Below, one piece after another: positions 34,106 through 43,339 of a DNA stretch of 64,000 nucleotides. Position 1 is the first letter of the stretch. Every line of letters begins with the position of its first letter. The stretch covers positions 186,001-250,000 of the forward strand of contig JBOEGH010000006.1 of the NCBI GenBank assembly GCA_050633325.1, in the 5' to 3' direction. The notes beneath the pieces were generated by a model. That model saw only the letters and a program-made list of their open reading frames with translations, was not told where the DNA came from and did not search any database. The position numbers and the translations under genes are program-made. This DNA comes from UBA1672 sp050633325 (GTDB taxonomy: Bacteria; Pseudomonadota; Alphaproteobacteria; Micavibrionales; Micavibrionaceae).

Positions 34106-35431
34106 ATGGATAGATTATCAAACCGTTTGCAAGGCGCAATATCATCATTACCAGATCGAGAGAGCTATGGTCGTGTAACCAAAATACTCGGACTGTTGGT
34201 GGAAATAGCCGGTTTTGGTGATGCTTTAGCGATTGGCTCTATGGTTTATTTGAGGCCTTCAGATGACTTAGAAATACCTTGTGAAGTTGTAGGTTTTAGA
34301 GATGGTCAGGCGTTGTTAATGCCTTTTGGAGTATTGGAGGGTGTAGGTCTTGGGTGTATGGCTGTTATACAAAAATCTGCTCCTACTATCTCTCCGTCTG
34401 ATAAGTGGTTGGGACGAGTGGTTAACGGTATGGCAGAACCCATTGACGGCAAGGGAAGCCTGACAAACGGTTCAGTTCCAATATTGTTGAAGAACAAAGC
34501 CCCCGCACCGCATTCCAGACAACGATTAGGAAGCCAATTAGATCTGGGAGTTAGGCCCGTTAATACGTTTCTTGCTACATGTCAGGGTCAAAGAATGGGT
34601 ATATTCTCTGGGTCTGGGGTTGGTAAGTCTGTTTTATTATCTATGATGGCCAGATATACGTCCGCTGATGTATCAATAATTGGCCTTGTCGGAGAGCGTG
34701 GCCGAGAGGTGCAGGAGTTCATCCAAGATGATTTAGGTGAGGATGGACTGGCAAGATCCATTGTTGTAGTCGCCACAGGTGATGAGCCGGCATTAATGCG
34801 TAGGCAGGCCGCATATACTACCCTTGCTTTGGCTGAATATTTTCGTGATCAGGGGAAGCAAGTTCTATGTTTAATTGACTCTCTTACTCGTTTCGCAATG
34901 GCACAGCGTGAAATAGGTCTGAGCGCTGGTGAGCCACCGACCTCTAAAGGATATCCTCCTACTACTTTTGGTGAATTGGCTCGTCTGATGGAGCGTGCAG
35001 GGCCAGGAGGTCCGGGGCAAGGATCAATAACTGGGCTGTTCTCGGTTTTAGTTGAGGGTGATGATCATAACGAACCTATATCTGATTCTGTTCGTGGATT
35101 GATTGATGGTCATATCGTGATGGAACGTGATATTGCGGATCGTGGAAGATATCCTGCGATTAATGTATTAAAGTCTGTGTCAAGATCATTGCCAGGGGCA
35201 ATAACCCCTTATCAAAACGATATAATACGCCGAGCAAAGCAGGTTATCACGACTTATGAAGATATGGCGGAGCTTATAAGGTTAGGGGCGTATAGAAAGG
35301 GGAGTGATCAAGCGGTTGATGAGGCTATATCTCTGTACCCCGAAATAGAGGCATTTCTTTCTCAGAATAAGGATGAGTGCACTAGTATAGATGATGGTTT
35401 TGCGCGTTTATCCGACATATTGAATATGTGA
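34106..35431 (+). CDS. fliI: Flagellar export ATPase FliI
   Basis: Hexameric cytoplasmic ATPase that helps load substrates into the flagellar type III export gate. Walker A is GSGVGKS (169-175); VGERGREVQEF and SLTRFAMAQREIGLSAGEPP are strong F1-like FliI signatures, with the KGYPPTTFGELARLMERAG region after them. 441 residues is normal. It is divergent from ctrA and followed by the CheD-like gene, 32 bases on. Confidence 0.98.
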   Translation: MDRLSNRLQGAISSLPDRESYGRVTKILGLLVEIAGFGDALAIGSMVYLRPSDDLEIPCEVVGFRDGQALLMPFGVLEGVGLGCMAVIQKSAPTISPSDKWLGRVVNGMAEPIDGKGSLTNGSVPILLKNKAPAPHSRQRLGSQLDLGVRPVNTFLATCQGQRMGIFSGSGVGKSVLLSMMARYTSADVSIIGLVGERGREVQEFIQDDLGEDGLARSIVVVATGDEPALMRRQAAYTTLALAEYFRDQGKQVLCLIDSLTRFAMAQREIGLSAGEPPTSKGYPPTTFGELARLMERAGPGGPGQGSITGLFSVLVEGDDHNEPISDSVRGLIDGHIVMERDIADRGRYPAINVLKSVSRSLPGAITPYQNDIIRRAKQVITTYEDMAELIRLGAYRKGSDQAVDEAISLYPEIEAFLSQNKDECTSIDDGFARLSDILNM

Positions 35432-35463
35432 TATAATGGATAAAGGTTAAGGGGGTGTTTTAA

Positions 35464-36180
35464 GTGCTTATTTTGAATTCAAACGATTATGAATGCGGTA
35501 TCAGAGGAGATGACAAACGTATGCAATCTCTTATGATGCTTCCCAAGGCAACTTATATTGAGGATGCTAGGGAAACGTTTGACCCAAAATCTGCAGTAAT
35601 GATTGATATGCACGAAGGTGGGGTTACCTCACCAGATGCGCAATATCCCGCATTGGGCACTGTGGCATTGGCTACTTGTATTGCTGTAATTGCTCATAAC
35701 CCACAAACTAAAGCTACCGGAATGTGTCACGTGGTTTCTGATGGTGTTGAACCTCAACCGTCTAATGATAGTCAGGCCAGTCTAATTTCCATGTTAAATA
35801 AAGTTAAAAATGCAATGGATACAAATATTGAGGTACGTTTAGTAGGTGCGCATATGGGTGGGGATCTTCAAAATGGTATAATTAACAATTTAATGGACAC
35901 TATGTCTGATTATAATGCTGTTATTTTGAGTGCTGATATAAAGGGGAAGCCGGGGCCAAGCGCGGTCGCTGTTGATGTAAGTCGTTGGAGTGATGGTTTG
36001 ATCCGCGGTAAAGCAGACGCAATCGATATAAGGGATAATCCGGATGCTTTTGCAGAAATGTCTAAACAATCATTATCATGTGTTGATTTGAATGAAATGG
36101 TACGTTTACCAGACAGTGGTAAAGATCTTATTTATGATTCCACGTCTACCTATTCTAATGATTTTGAGGTTACATTATAG
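35464..36180 (+). CDS. CheD-like protein (putative receptor glutamine deamidase)
   Basis: 238 residues. About 40-140 fits CheD: PALGTVALATCIAVIAHNP followed by K-A-TGMCHVV, then a helix and VRLVGAHMGG. The CheD catalytic set appears with exact spacing: T66, C72 (six later) and H89 (17 later), matching T21, C27, H44 of Thermotoga CheD. CheD deamidates glutamines in chemoreceptors and binds CheC. The surrounding sequence is otherwise divergent and no cheA/B/R/W gene is in the window. The GTG at 35464 has GGGGG 8 bases upstream. It follows fliI by 32 bases, suggesting cotranscription. I infer the fold from the residue spacing, so the function is tentative. Confidence 0.6.
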   Translation: MLILNSNDYECGIRGDDKRMQSLMMLPKATYIEDARETFDPKSAVMIDMHEGGVTSPDAQYPALGTVALATCIAVIAHNPQTKATGMCHVVSDGVEPQPSNDSQASLISMLNKVKNAMDTNIEVRLVGAHMGGDLQNGIINNLMDTMSDYNAVILSADIKGKPGPSAVAVDVSRWSDGLIRGKADAIDIRDNPDAFAEMSKQSLSCVDLNEMVRLPDSGKDLIYDSTSTYSNDFEVTL

Positions 36181-36594
36181 GGTAAGGTCTTGACCGCTAA
36201 CGGATACTGTCATTTTTCCGTTTTCTATACGCGGTGATTCCCATTGCTTTTGTTCTTTAACAGCAGCGCCAATATCACCGTTATTTGCGCTTGTTACAGA
36301 GTAGGCTTGGTTACTTCCCTGTGGTGCTGGTCTTATGTCTTGTCCAAAAACATGTTTTAGCTCTACTTGCTTTTGCTCTACTGTTTCACCTTGTTCGTTC
36401 ACGGCTTCGCGTCCGCTAAATGGTACTTCACTGGCAATATAAAAATTTTCAGATACTAATTTTCCGTCAGTTTTTGTTAATTTGTATAAACTGATATCGT
36501 CGCCATGTTGATCCGTCACGATATCTGTTTCGAGGTTCTTTTGAGACAGGTTTTGTGTGGTGGCGTCATTGGCCCATACATATTCAGTTTTCAT
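36175..36594 (-). CDS. Protein of unknown function between fliI and fliJ units
   Basis: 139 residues, mostly polar, beta-prone, without signal peptide or membrane helix. The last 20 residues (ENGKMTVSVSGQDLTL) are a simple strand pattern. I do not recognise it. Its stop overlaps the end of the CheD-like gene by 6 bases on the other strand, so the two genes converge, and it separates fliI from fliJ. The reading frame is open and uses ordinary codons for this genome, so it is probably real, but no function is claimed. Confidence 0.5.
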   Translation of the reverse strand: MKTEYVWANDATTQNLSQKNLETDIVTDQHGDDISLYKLTKTDGKLVSENFYIASEVPFSGREAVNEQGETVEQKQVELKHVFGQDIRPAPQGSNQAYSVTSANNGDIGAAVKEQKQWESPRIENGKMTVSVSGQDLTL

Positions 36595-36653
36595 TGCGCT
36601 ATCTTCCCGATTATTTTTTCTAATACATACATGAACACTATAATTTATGTCAA

Positions 36654-36668
36654 TTAAAATGCAGTTAA
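36654..36668. promoter_or_regulatory. CtrA-type box TTAA-N7-TTAA before fliJ
   Basis: TTAA-AATGCAG-TTAA lies 31 bases before the fliJ start and about 60 before the divergent orphan gene. It lacks the C that usually follows the second half-site in the CtrA consensus, so it is weaker than the site before the flagellin. Confidence 0.4.
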
Positions 36669-36698
36669 ATATATTATATAAATAGGTTATAGTTTTGT

Positions 36699-37124
36699 AT
36701 GGCTAAACTTGATCCTTTAATACGTGTTCGTAAACACACAATAGAACAAAAGAAAAAGTTTTTGGCGTCATTATATGCCAAGGATGAGGAGCTGAAGGAG
36801 CAAGAAGATACACTGAAAACCCAACTGGCCATAGAAACAGAAAAAGCCAAAGATTTAGGGGCGGAAATGATGGGTTATTTCGGTGCTTACGCAGATTCGG
36901 TTAGTGTTCAATTAGAGGAGCTGGCAGTAGTAAGGCAGCATATGGAAGACCGTATCAAGATTGCGCAAGACGATGTGCGAAATGCTTTTGCTGATCTTAA
37001 AAAAATTGAAATAATTGATGAGCGTCGTAAAGCGGATATATTGGCGGATATGGATAAACGGGAATCAATTGAAATAGATGAAATCGCAATAGATATGTTT
37101 ATGCGCAATAATGATAATGATTAA
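36699..37124 (+). CDS. fliJ: Flagellar export protein FliJ
   Basis: 141 residues, almost entirely a long coiled coil rich in Lys, Glu and Asp (about 15-125), which is the FliJ architecture. FliJ binds the FliI ring and the export gate FlhA and escorts unloaded chaperones. The start LDPLIRVRKHTIEQKKK matches the FliJ N-terminus (L-x-x-L-x-x-x-R-x-x-x-E-x-x-K). It is next to fliI but separated from it by the CheD-like gene and the opposing orphan; its own promoter region carries a CtrA-type box. Confidence 0.85.
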   Translation: MAKLDPLIRVRKHTIEQKKKFLASLYAKDEELKEQEDTLKTQLAIETEKAKDLGAEMMGYFGAYADSVSVQLEELAVVRQHMEDRIKIAQDDVRNAFADLKKIEIIDERRKADILADMDKRESIEIDEIAIDMFMRNNDND

Positions 37125-37146
37125 CCTCTATTATTGTGCGGGTAGA

Positions 37147-38985
37147 TTAAACATCCTCAATGAATTCAGAATCTATATCGGGTGATATTTCTACCCAGTT
37201 ATATGTTTGTCCCTGAAATGACAGTTCACCTGTGAAGTTTGTTTGGTCTAAAGCATTCTTATAAGCAATACGCATTTCTTGCTTCATCGCCTGACTGAAA
37301 ATTTGTTCAGTGCGCAGAATTAAATCCATACGTCCTACACTATCATTATTACCAATAAACAGCCCGTCTAATTGAACCTTTCCGATTTTACTAAGGTTAA
37401 TATCCATGACAAAGCGAGTTTTTGTACCATTATTTATGTTTTCATCGTCGGAGTTGTTATCTTCTTCTTTACGGTAATTAATAATAATTTTATGAATATC
37501 ATTTTGCCACGCCATTGGTAGGGATAATGTACGCCATTCTTGTGGTGATTGGTCATTTGCAAATCGTGCTAGGCTTGATATTTCACCACTTAAACGGTTT
37601 ATAATATCTGACTTACCTGCACGTTTTAAGGATTCTATCGCTTTTTCTCCGATCCAGTTTTGAATGTCACCTGATCTCAAGGCGGCAATAAAAAACAATG
37701 CTGTAGATTGTATGTTGGCCGGAGATCCGGCATTGGGAATTGTATTCATAAATGCTTTTGCTGCCGGAGGGTTTGATTGAATAAGGGCAATGTGCGTGTC
37801 TTGCATTATCTGCCAAATTTCCGGTGTCATAACATTTGATACGCCCACAGGGTTGGGTGCAATTATTGATGTGAACTGTTGCGTTTGTGCGATCTGGGTA
37901 ATTTGCTTTACCTGCGTAGTGTCAAGTTCAAACTGTGTTCCCAGTGGAATGTCTGATATGGGGGTTTGCAATACATAGTGTTGATCGTTACGGCTTTCCG
38001 GTGCGGTTATTCTTATAATCGGTAGGTGTTTGTTTTCTGTAAACCCAACCAAAGTCGCATGTGTTTCTCCTGCTATTGATCGTATTGGTGTAGTGTCTTC
38101 GTTATGGACCTTTATTTTATGTTCACTCTTTTCGTTTGTCTGAGGTGGTGTTATTTCAATCAGGGGAGTCTTGGCATCTGTTATATTTATTTCGGAAAGG
38201 CTGGGGGGAGGAGTGTCGCTACTCGTCAACATATCTGTCTTAATAGGTATCATTTGCGGGTTTGATGCAATTTTGGTCGCAATAAAATATAATGGTATTT
38301 CAGTATTAGTAGGGTTAAGTGAAGTTATTGAAAAATATTGATCTGTGCTTATTGGTTGAATGGTGAGTAAGGAGTTATCTGTAATTTGCGTGATGGGTAA
38401 TAATGCATCATTTGATGAAATAGTTATTTGATTGTCAGATATAACAGGGTTTGTCACGGTGATCAGATCATGTGATGGAAGTATATTTTTATTGTACGTT
38501 ATTACTTCTACATTAATGTCAGTTATGGTCGGCAACAGACTTGTGGGAAATGTTTCCACCTTTATTGGTTGCCCATTAATCAAATCTTGCAAGTTGCTTG
38601 TGGTTGGTAAGGTGTTTGTATTTTTAATATCTGTGTAATATGACTTTGTTTGTGGAACGTCTTGGTTCTCAATTTTTCTTTGTGTGTTGATGCTGGCGGT
38701 TTGTGATGGGTTGCCTGATGATATTTTAATCTCAACCTTGTCGCCTTCTTCTGTACTTATCGGTTTTTCCGATTTAAGGGTTATGTCACCTTTGTCCGTG
38801 CGTATGTTAACTGTTCCATCATCGCTTTTTTTATTAACTGTGCCACTTATTTTTTTAGATTGGCTATTGTTTGCTAAGTCTTTTGAAATTTTAACAATTT
38901 TCAGTTCTGAAGAATTTTGATCAACATTATTGTTCGTATTAATACGTTGATTAAGAACAGAACCTATGGATGTCGTATCACTCAT
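37147..38985 (-). CDS. Long FliK-like protein (second hook-length-control candidate)
   Basis: About 612 residues. The N-terminal 450 are Thr/Asn/Ser/Pro-rich, low-complexity and probably unfolded, with a KISGTVNKKSDDGTVNIRTDKGD beta stretch at about 45-75. The C-terminal 120 residues (MDINLSKIGKVQLDGLFIG, then LILRTEQIFSQAMK, then GELSFQG) resemble the C-terminal domain of FliK-type proteins: a strand with K/VQL-x-G and closing L-x-F-x-G. A classic fliK is at 56776, so this is a second, divergent one. ATG at 38985 is preferred over a TTG at 39003. It follows flhG by 56 bases on the same strand. Confidence 0.6.
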   Translation of the reverse strand: MSDTTSIGSVLNQRINTNNNVDQNSSELKIVKISKDLANNSQSKKISGTVNKKSDDGTVNIRTDKGDITLKSEKPISTEEGDKVEIKISSGNPSQTASINTQRKIENQDVPQTKSYYTDIKNTNTLPTTSNLQDLINGQPIKVETFPTSLLPTITDINVEVITYNKNILPSHDLITVTNPVISDNQITISSNDALLPITQITDNSLLTIQPISTDQYFSITSLNPTNTEIPLYFIATKIASNPQMIPIKTDMLTSSDTPPPSLSEINITDAKTPLIEITPPQTNEKSEHKIKVHNEDTTPIRSIAGETHATLVGFTENKHLPIIRITAPESRNDQHYVLQTPISDIPLGTQFELDTTQVKQITQIAQTQQFTSIIAPNPVGVSNVMTPEIWQIMQDTHIALIQSNPPAAKAFMNTIPNAGSPANIQSTALFFIAALRSGDIQNWIGEKAIESLKRAGKSDIINRLSGEISSLARFANDQSPQEWRTLSLPMAWQNDIHKIIINYRKEEDNNSDDENINNGTKTRFVMDINLSKIGKVQLDGLFIGNNDSVGRMDLILRTEQIFSQAMKQEMRIAYKNALDQTNFTGELSFQGQTYNWVEISPDIDSEFIEDV

Positions 38986-39041
38986 GGTACGAGTGTAACG
39001 CAAAATGTCTGCTTAAGTGTAGCCTAATTTTATGATTGTCT

Positions 39042-39887
39042 TTATTCTTGTGCGGCGCGTCGTCCTGCATTTTGGACGTTTCTCCAGACAAGTTTTGCTA
39101 TTTTCTCGACATCAATTGCCGCGTCAGCATTAGGAGACCTAATAAGAATAGGGGTTTGAGATCTTATTGTGTCTTTCACTTTGCTGTCCACGCGTATCAT
39201 TCCAGCTAACGGAGGTGATATTCTTAAAAAATTCTCGCAAGCTTTAAGCAGTGTTTTGTAGGTTTTTTCACCCTCTGTTACGCTGGATGCCATGTTGACA
39301 ACAACGTTAATATTTTTGGACATCCCCGCAGCACTGCCAAGTTTAATGAAGGCATATGCATCGGTAAGAGAGGTAGGCTCATCAGTAGTTATAAGCATAG
39401 TGCTGCTGGCAGTTGCAGACAGCATCCTAACAGTACGATCAACGCCCGCGCCGAGGTCGGCGATAACAACATCATATTCTGATGAAACGTCCAGCAATTG
39501 ATCACGCAACAAAGCTAGTCTTTGACTTGGTAGGGCGGACAGTGATGCTTGACCTGATCGCCCAGCAACAATATCAAAATTTCCATCTTCGTAAGTTTGG
39601 ATGACTTTATCCAACCCAAGTCTACCACGAATAACATCGTTTAGATCACGTTTTGGCATTAAGCCAAGTTGAACGTCAACGTTAGCCAGACCCAGATCAC
39701 CATCAAACAGTAAAACACGTTTACCCATTTGGCTAAGAGCATTTGCAAGGGTTATAGAGAACCATGTTTTGCCCACGCCGCCTTTACCGCTACCAACTGC
39801 TACTATGTTAGTGCCACGTTGGAATGATCCATTACCTGTGCTTGGCTCTTGATTTAGTGATTTTTTGTCAGCAGAAGTTTCTGTCAT
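39042..39887 (-). CDS. flhG: FlhG/FleN MinD-type ATPase
   Basis: 281 residues; a deviant Walker A GSGKGGVGKT (32-41) near the start, then LLFDGDLGLANVDVQLG and DVVIADLGAG, all MinD/FlhG features. FlhG limits the number and sets the place of flagella together with FlhF. The first 25 residues are a polar extension with SLNQEPSTG, where FlhG often has an activator helix for FlhF. Its start overlaps flhF by 4 bases, so the pair is coupled. Confidence 0.94.
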   Translation of the reverse strand: MTETSADKKSLNQEPSTGNGSFQRGTNIVAVGSGKGGVGKTWFSITLANALSQMGKRVLLFDGDLGLANVDVQLGLMPKRDLNDVIRGRLGLDKVIQTYEDGNFDIVAGRSGQASLSALPSQRLALLRDQLLDVSSEYDVVIADLGAGVDRTVRMLSATASSTMLITTDEPTSLTDAYAFIKLGSAAGMSKNINVVVNMASSVTEGEKTYKTLLKACENFLRISPPLAGMIRVDSKVKDTIRSQTPILIRSPNADAAIDVEKIAKLVWRNVQNAGRRAAQE

Positions 39888-40930
39888 TGCGTAGTTCCTG
39901 TTTTTCGATCACCGGTTCTTGATGTCGCGGTGGGCAGTATAACATTTTTTTCAGATTGATACAGTCGTGGTACTAATAAATTTGCAAGAGATTTTGGTGA
40001 CATATGACTAAGACCTTGAGCCACCTTCGGTGTAGTACTAACATCTGAAAAGCTTAATCCGCCCTGATGTGCTGCGGCAAGCAAGCTGCCTAGTCTTCTT
40101 GCTATATCTACACGTGTAGGCAATATTTCAGTTGCCCCGATTGTTGCAAATACACGCGCCATTTCACCGGCTTCATCTGCATCAATTCCGGCAGGAAGAA
40201 CAAGTACAGGACGAGCATCTATTGCGCCGATTAGCTTTGCCAATATTTTAACATCACTGGTATCAAATGGATTAAGTCCGGAAGTGTCTATAATTACCTG
40301 ATCGCTATGTTGCATCAGTTCTTCTGTTATATTCCGTAAGTCTTGAGGGTTTTTTGCTTTTTTAAGGTCAATTTGTAACAGTTTGGTGAATGCCTGCAAT
40401 TGTTCAACACCACCCGCACGTACAGTATCAGTTGAAATAGCATTAATGTTAAGACCATTCATTGCTCCGCGGGCGGCCATTTTTGCGACTGCCAGTGTTT
40501 TACCTGATCCTGGAGGGCCAATCATCATTATTGGTTTTTTATGTGCGGTAACAGGAAGAGGACGGAACGAATAAAGCTGTTCCAAAGTATATGAAAGAGC
40601 AGTACCAATATCATCAAACCCCATAACCGTAGCACATGAAATAATGTTATCCATTACGTTTTCCGGCACACAATGGCGTAGCATGACTTCGGTTAATTCT
40701 TCTGCGACGGCGTCTGAATCTTGTTCATCGTCATATTGTAACCAGCTTTGTACACCAGCAACACCGTCATTTCCTATTTCGAATGATGGTTCTATTGCTG
40801 CTGTAACGCGAACACCGCCACGAGCACGGTCTTCACCTGTCGCAACGATAATGGCCTCATCACCTAAGGTCTCTCGTATCATCTGCATCGCCTCTGTCAT
40901 AGTATTGGCATAGAAAGTTTTTAGCCGCAT
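39884..40930 (-). CDS. flhF: Flagellar SRP-like GTPase FlhF
   Basis: 348 residues. An N-terminal basic stretch MRLKTFYANTMTEAMQMIRETLGDEAIIV is typical of FlhF. The NG GTPase domain follows: P-loop GPPGSGKT (138-145), STDTVRAGGVEQL and VIIDTSGLNPFD. FlhF recruits the first flagellar parts to the cell pole. It is shorter than many FlhF proteins because the basic linker between B and NG domains is reduced. It overlaps flhG by 4 bases; 134 bases upstream is flhA. Confidence 0.95.
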   Translation of the reverse strand: MRLKTFYANTMTEAMQMIRETLGDEAIIVATGEDRARGGVRVTAAIEPSFEIGNDGVAGVQSWLQYDDEQDSDAVAEELTEVMLRHCVPENVMDNIISCATVMGFDDIGTALSYTLEQLYSFRPLPVTAHKKPIMMIGPPGSGKTLAVAKMAARGAMNGLNINAISTDTVRAGGVEQLQAFTKLLQIDLKKAKNPQDLRNITEELMQHSDQVIIDTSGLNPFDTSDVKILAKLIGAIDARPVLVLPAGIDADEAGEMARVFATIGATEILPTRVDIARRLGSLLAAAHQGGLSFSDVSTTPKVAQGLSHMSPKSLANLLVPRLYQSEKNVILPTATSRTGDRKTGTTQ

Positions 40931-41064
40931 GGGGGAAGTCTACTCGAATCAATGGTAATTATATGGTTTATTATTAACATATACCAGAGTTAAACCGCAA
41001 ATATATACGTGTTATGTACTTATAATATGTAATTAGTGGCATCGGTGTTGATTAGTACCGATAT

Positions 41065-43239
41065 TTATATCTGGCCGACGGTTTTTATTTTTGCTTTTGC
41101 GTGAATTTCGTTTTGTGACATCACTATTGTTTGTGGACGGAACCGTTCGATAACAGATCTGACATATGGACGTATCATTGGAGAGGTAAGCATGACAGGC
41201 GTTATACCTTGTGGTGAAAATTCATCATATCTATCTCTTACTGCTGAGATGAAATCCTGCAGTTTTGTAGGTGGCATAGCAAGCTGCTTTTCCTCGCCAT
41301 CTCCGATTAATGATTCAATGAATGCTTGATCCCATTCAGGGGACAGGGTTAGCAATATCAACACACCTGACGCATCTACGTTAGTATTGCATAATTGCCT
41401 TCCTAAGCGCGTTCTGACATGTTCAGTAATTCTGGATATGTTTTTAGTATAACCTGCTGCTTCTGCGATACCCTCTAAAATTGTAGGTAGATCACGTATG
41501 GAAACACGTTCAGACAGGAGGGTTTGCAATATACGTTGCAAGCTTCCCACTGTTACTTGTCCCGGGATTACGTCTGCTACAAGCTTTTGATAGTCTTTTG
41601 GTAGCTCATCCAATAATTTCTGCGTTTCCGCATAATTAAGCAGATCGGGCATATTGTCTTTTATTACTTCTGTTATATGTGTTGTGATAACAGTAGGGGC
41701 ATCGACCACGGTGTACCCTTTGAAATGTGCTTCTTCTCTGTATTGATCATTTATCCACATTGCAGGTAAACCGAATGTCGGTTCAACGGTATTCTCACCC
41801 GGCATGGAAATGCTGTCACCACTAGGATCCATACAAAGTAACATATTTGGCCTTACATCGCCGCGTCCGGCTTCTATTTCTTTTATGCTAATGATGTAGT
41901 CATTTGCAGCAAGCTGTAAATTGTCCTGTATGCGTACGGCGGGTAAAACATATCCCATATCTTCTGCTAATTGACGTCTAAGTCCTTTTATTTGATCAGT
42001 TAATTTGTTTCCTCCATCTCCTTGAACAAGGGGTAATAAACCATATCCAAGTTCAAGGCGAATAATATCCATGGCAAGCGCCTTTGATATTGGTTCGTCG
42101 GCGGGAGCGGGGGCACCTGATGCGGTGATTGCGTTTTGTTGCTCTTCCGTTTCTGCTTGCTCTTCTGCTTCTTTGTTTTGATATATGAATATTGCAATTC
42201 CACCAGTGACTACTGATAGAGTAAAAAACGGCATAAATGGCATTGCAGGGACAAGTCCAAGCACAAGCATTAGGAATGAGCTCATCCCCATTGCCATCGG
42301 GTATTTACCTAATTGCTGGAAAAGCGCTTGGTCTGCTGATCCTTCAACGCCTGCTTTTGATACTAAAAGACCCGCAGAGATAGATATGACGAGGGCAGGT
42401 ATCTGACTAACAAGACCATCACCAATAGTAAGCATAGTATAATTTGCGGTGGCTTCAGCAAGGGTCATTCCCTCCATTACTGTGCCTATAACAATTCCAC
42501 CGATTATATTTACGAACACAATGATCAGGCCGGCAATAGCATCTCCGCGCACGAATTTTGCTGCACCATCCATTGACCCAAAGAATGTGCTTTCTTGCTC
42601 AAGATTTCTACGTTTTGCTTTGGCTTCTTCTTCTGTAATCATGCCGGCAGATAGATCGCTATCTATTGCCATTTGTTTGCCAGGCATAGCATCCAGTGTA
42701 AATCTTGCTGCTACCTCTGCTATACGGCCTGAACCCTTTGTTATAACAACAAAATTAACGATAACTAAGATGGCGAATACTATTGCCCCAATCACATAGT
42801 TGCTTCCTATAATGAAAGTTCCGAATGCTTCAATAACTCCACCTGCTGCACCGGTGCCTGTATGGCCATGCTCCAATATAAGTCGTGTGGAGGCAATGTT
42901 TAGACCAAGTCGCATTGACGTTGTGATTAGCAATACAGTCGGAAATGTTGAGAACTCTAAGGGGGACTGAATAAATAGTACCGTCATTAAAATTAGAATT
43001 GAAAAAGTTACTGATATTGCTAGCCCGCCATCAAGCATAAAGGTAGGCATGGGCACCAGCATAAATAATATTATAACTACAATACCAAGGGCAAAAAGTA
43101 CGTCAGTCCTAATCATGCTGCCAGCACTAAATGACGCGTCAGAAGAGGCGACAGAGGGTGTTTGTGTGGGTGGTAAATTATTTGCCATAAAGTCTTGTGC
43201 GGTGGTTAGGTAGTTGACTGTCGATAACGTTGCCCCCAT
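41065..43239 (-). CDS. flhA: Flagellar export gate protein FlhA
   Basis: About 700 residues. The N-terminal half has eight membrane helices with LMVPMPTFMLDGGLAISVTFSILILMTVLF and PSFPTVLLITTSMRLGLNIASTR-type text. The cytoplasmic half has the FlhA_C FLIPxx linker region then VRIQDNLQL, SPEWDQAFIESL and PMIRPYVRSVIERFRP. It forms the ring that receives substrate-chaperone complexes from FliI/FliJ. No good ribosome binding site precedes either 43239 or the ATG at 43188, so the exact start is open. It follows flbD by about 100 bases on the same strand. Confidence 0.97.
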   Translation of the reverse strand: MGATLSTVNYLTTAQDFMANNLPPTQTPSVASSDASFSAGSMIRTDVLFALGIVVIILFMLVPMPTFMLDGGLAISVTFSILILMTVLFIQSPLEFSTFPTVLLITTSMRLGLNIASTRLILEHGHTGTGAAGGVIEAFGTFIIGSNYVIGAIVFAILVIVNFVVITKGSGRIAEVAARFTLDAMPGKQMAIDSDLSAGMITEEEAKAKRRNLEQESTFFGSMDGAAKFVRGDAIAGLIIVFVNIIGGIVIGTVMEGMTLAEATANYTMLTIGDGLVSQIPALVISISAGLLVSKAGVEGSADQALFQQLGKYPMAMGMSSFLMLVLGLVPAMPFMPFFTLSVVTGGIAIFIYQNKEAEEQAETEEQQNAITASGAPAPADEPISKALAMDIIRLELGYGLLPLVQGDGGNKLTDQIKGLRRQLAEDMGYVLPAVRIQDNLQLAANDYIISIKEIEAGRGDVRPNMLLCMDPSGDSISMPGENTVEPTFGLPAMWINDQYREEAHFKGYTVVDAPTVITTHITEVIKDNMPDLLNYAETQKLLDELPKDYQKLVADVIPGQVTVGSLQRILQTLLSERVSIRDLPTILEGIAEAAGYTKNISRITEHVRTRLGRQLCNTNVDASGVLILLTLSPEWDQAFIESLIGDGEEKQLAMPPTKLQDFISAVRDRYDEFSPQGITPVMLTSPMIRPYVRSVIERFRPQTIVMSQNEIHAKAKIKTVGQI

Positions 43240-43339
43240 GCTAATGATGTAAGCATTTTTTCATGATACATACGCCTTGCTAAACATGCAAATGATTAGA
43301 GATATGATCGTAACAAGTCTTTTTATAAAAAGGGTTTGA

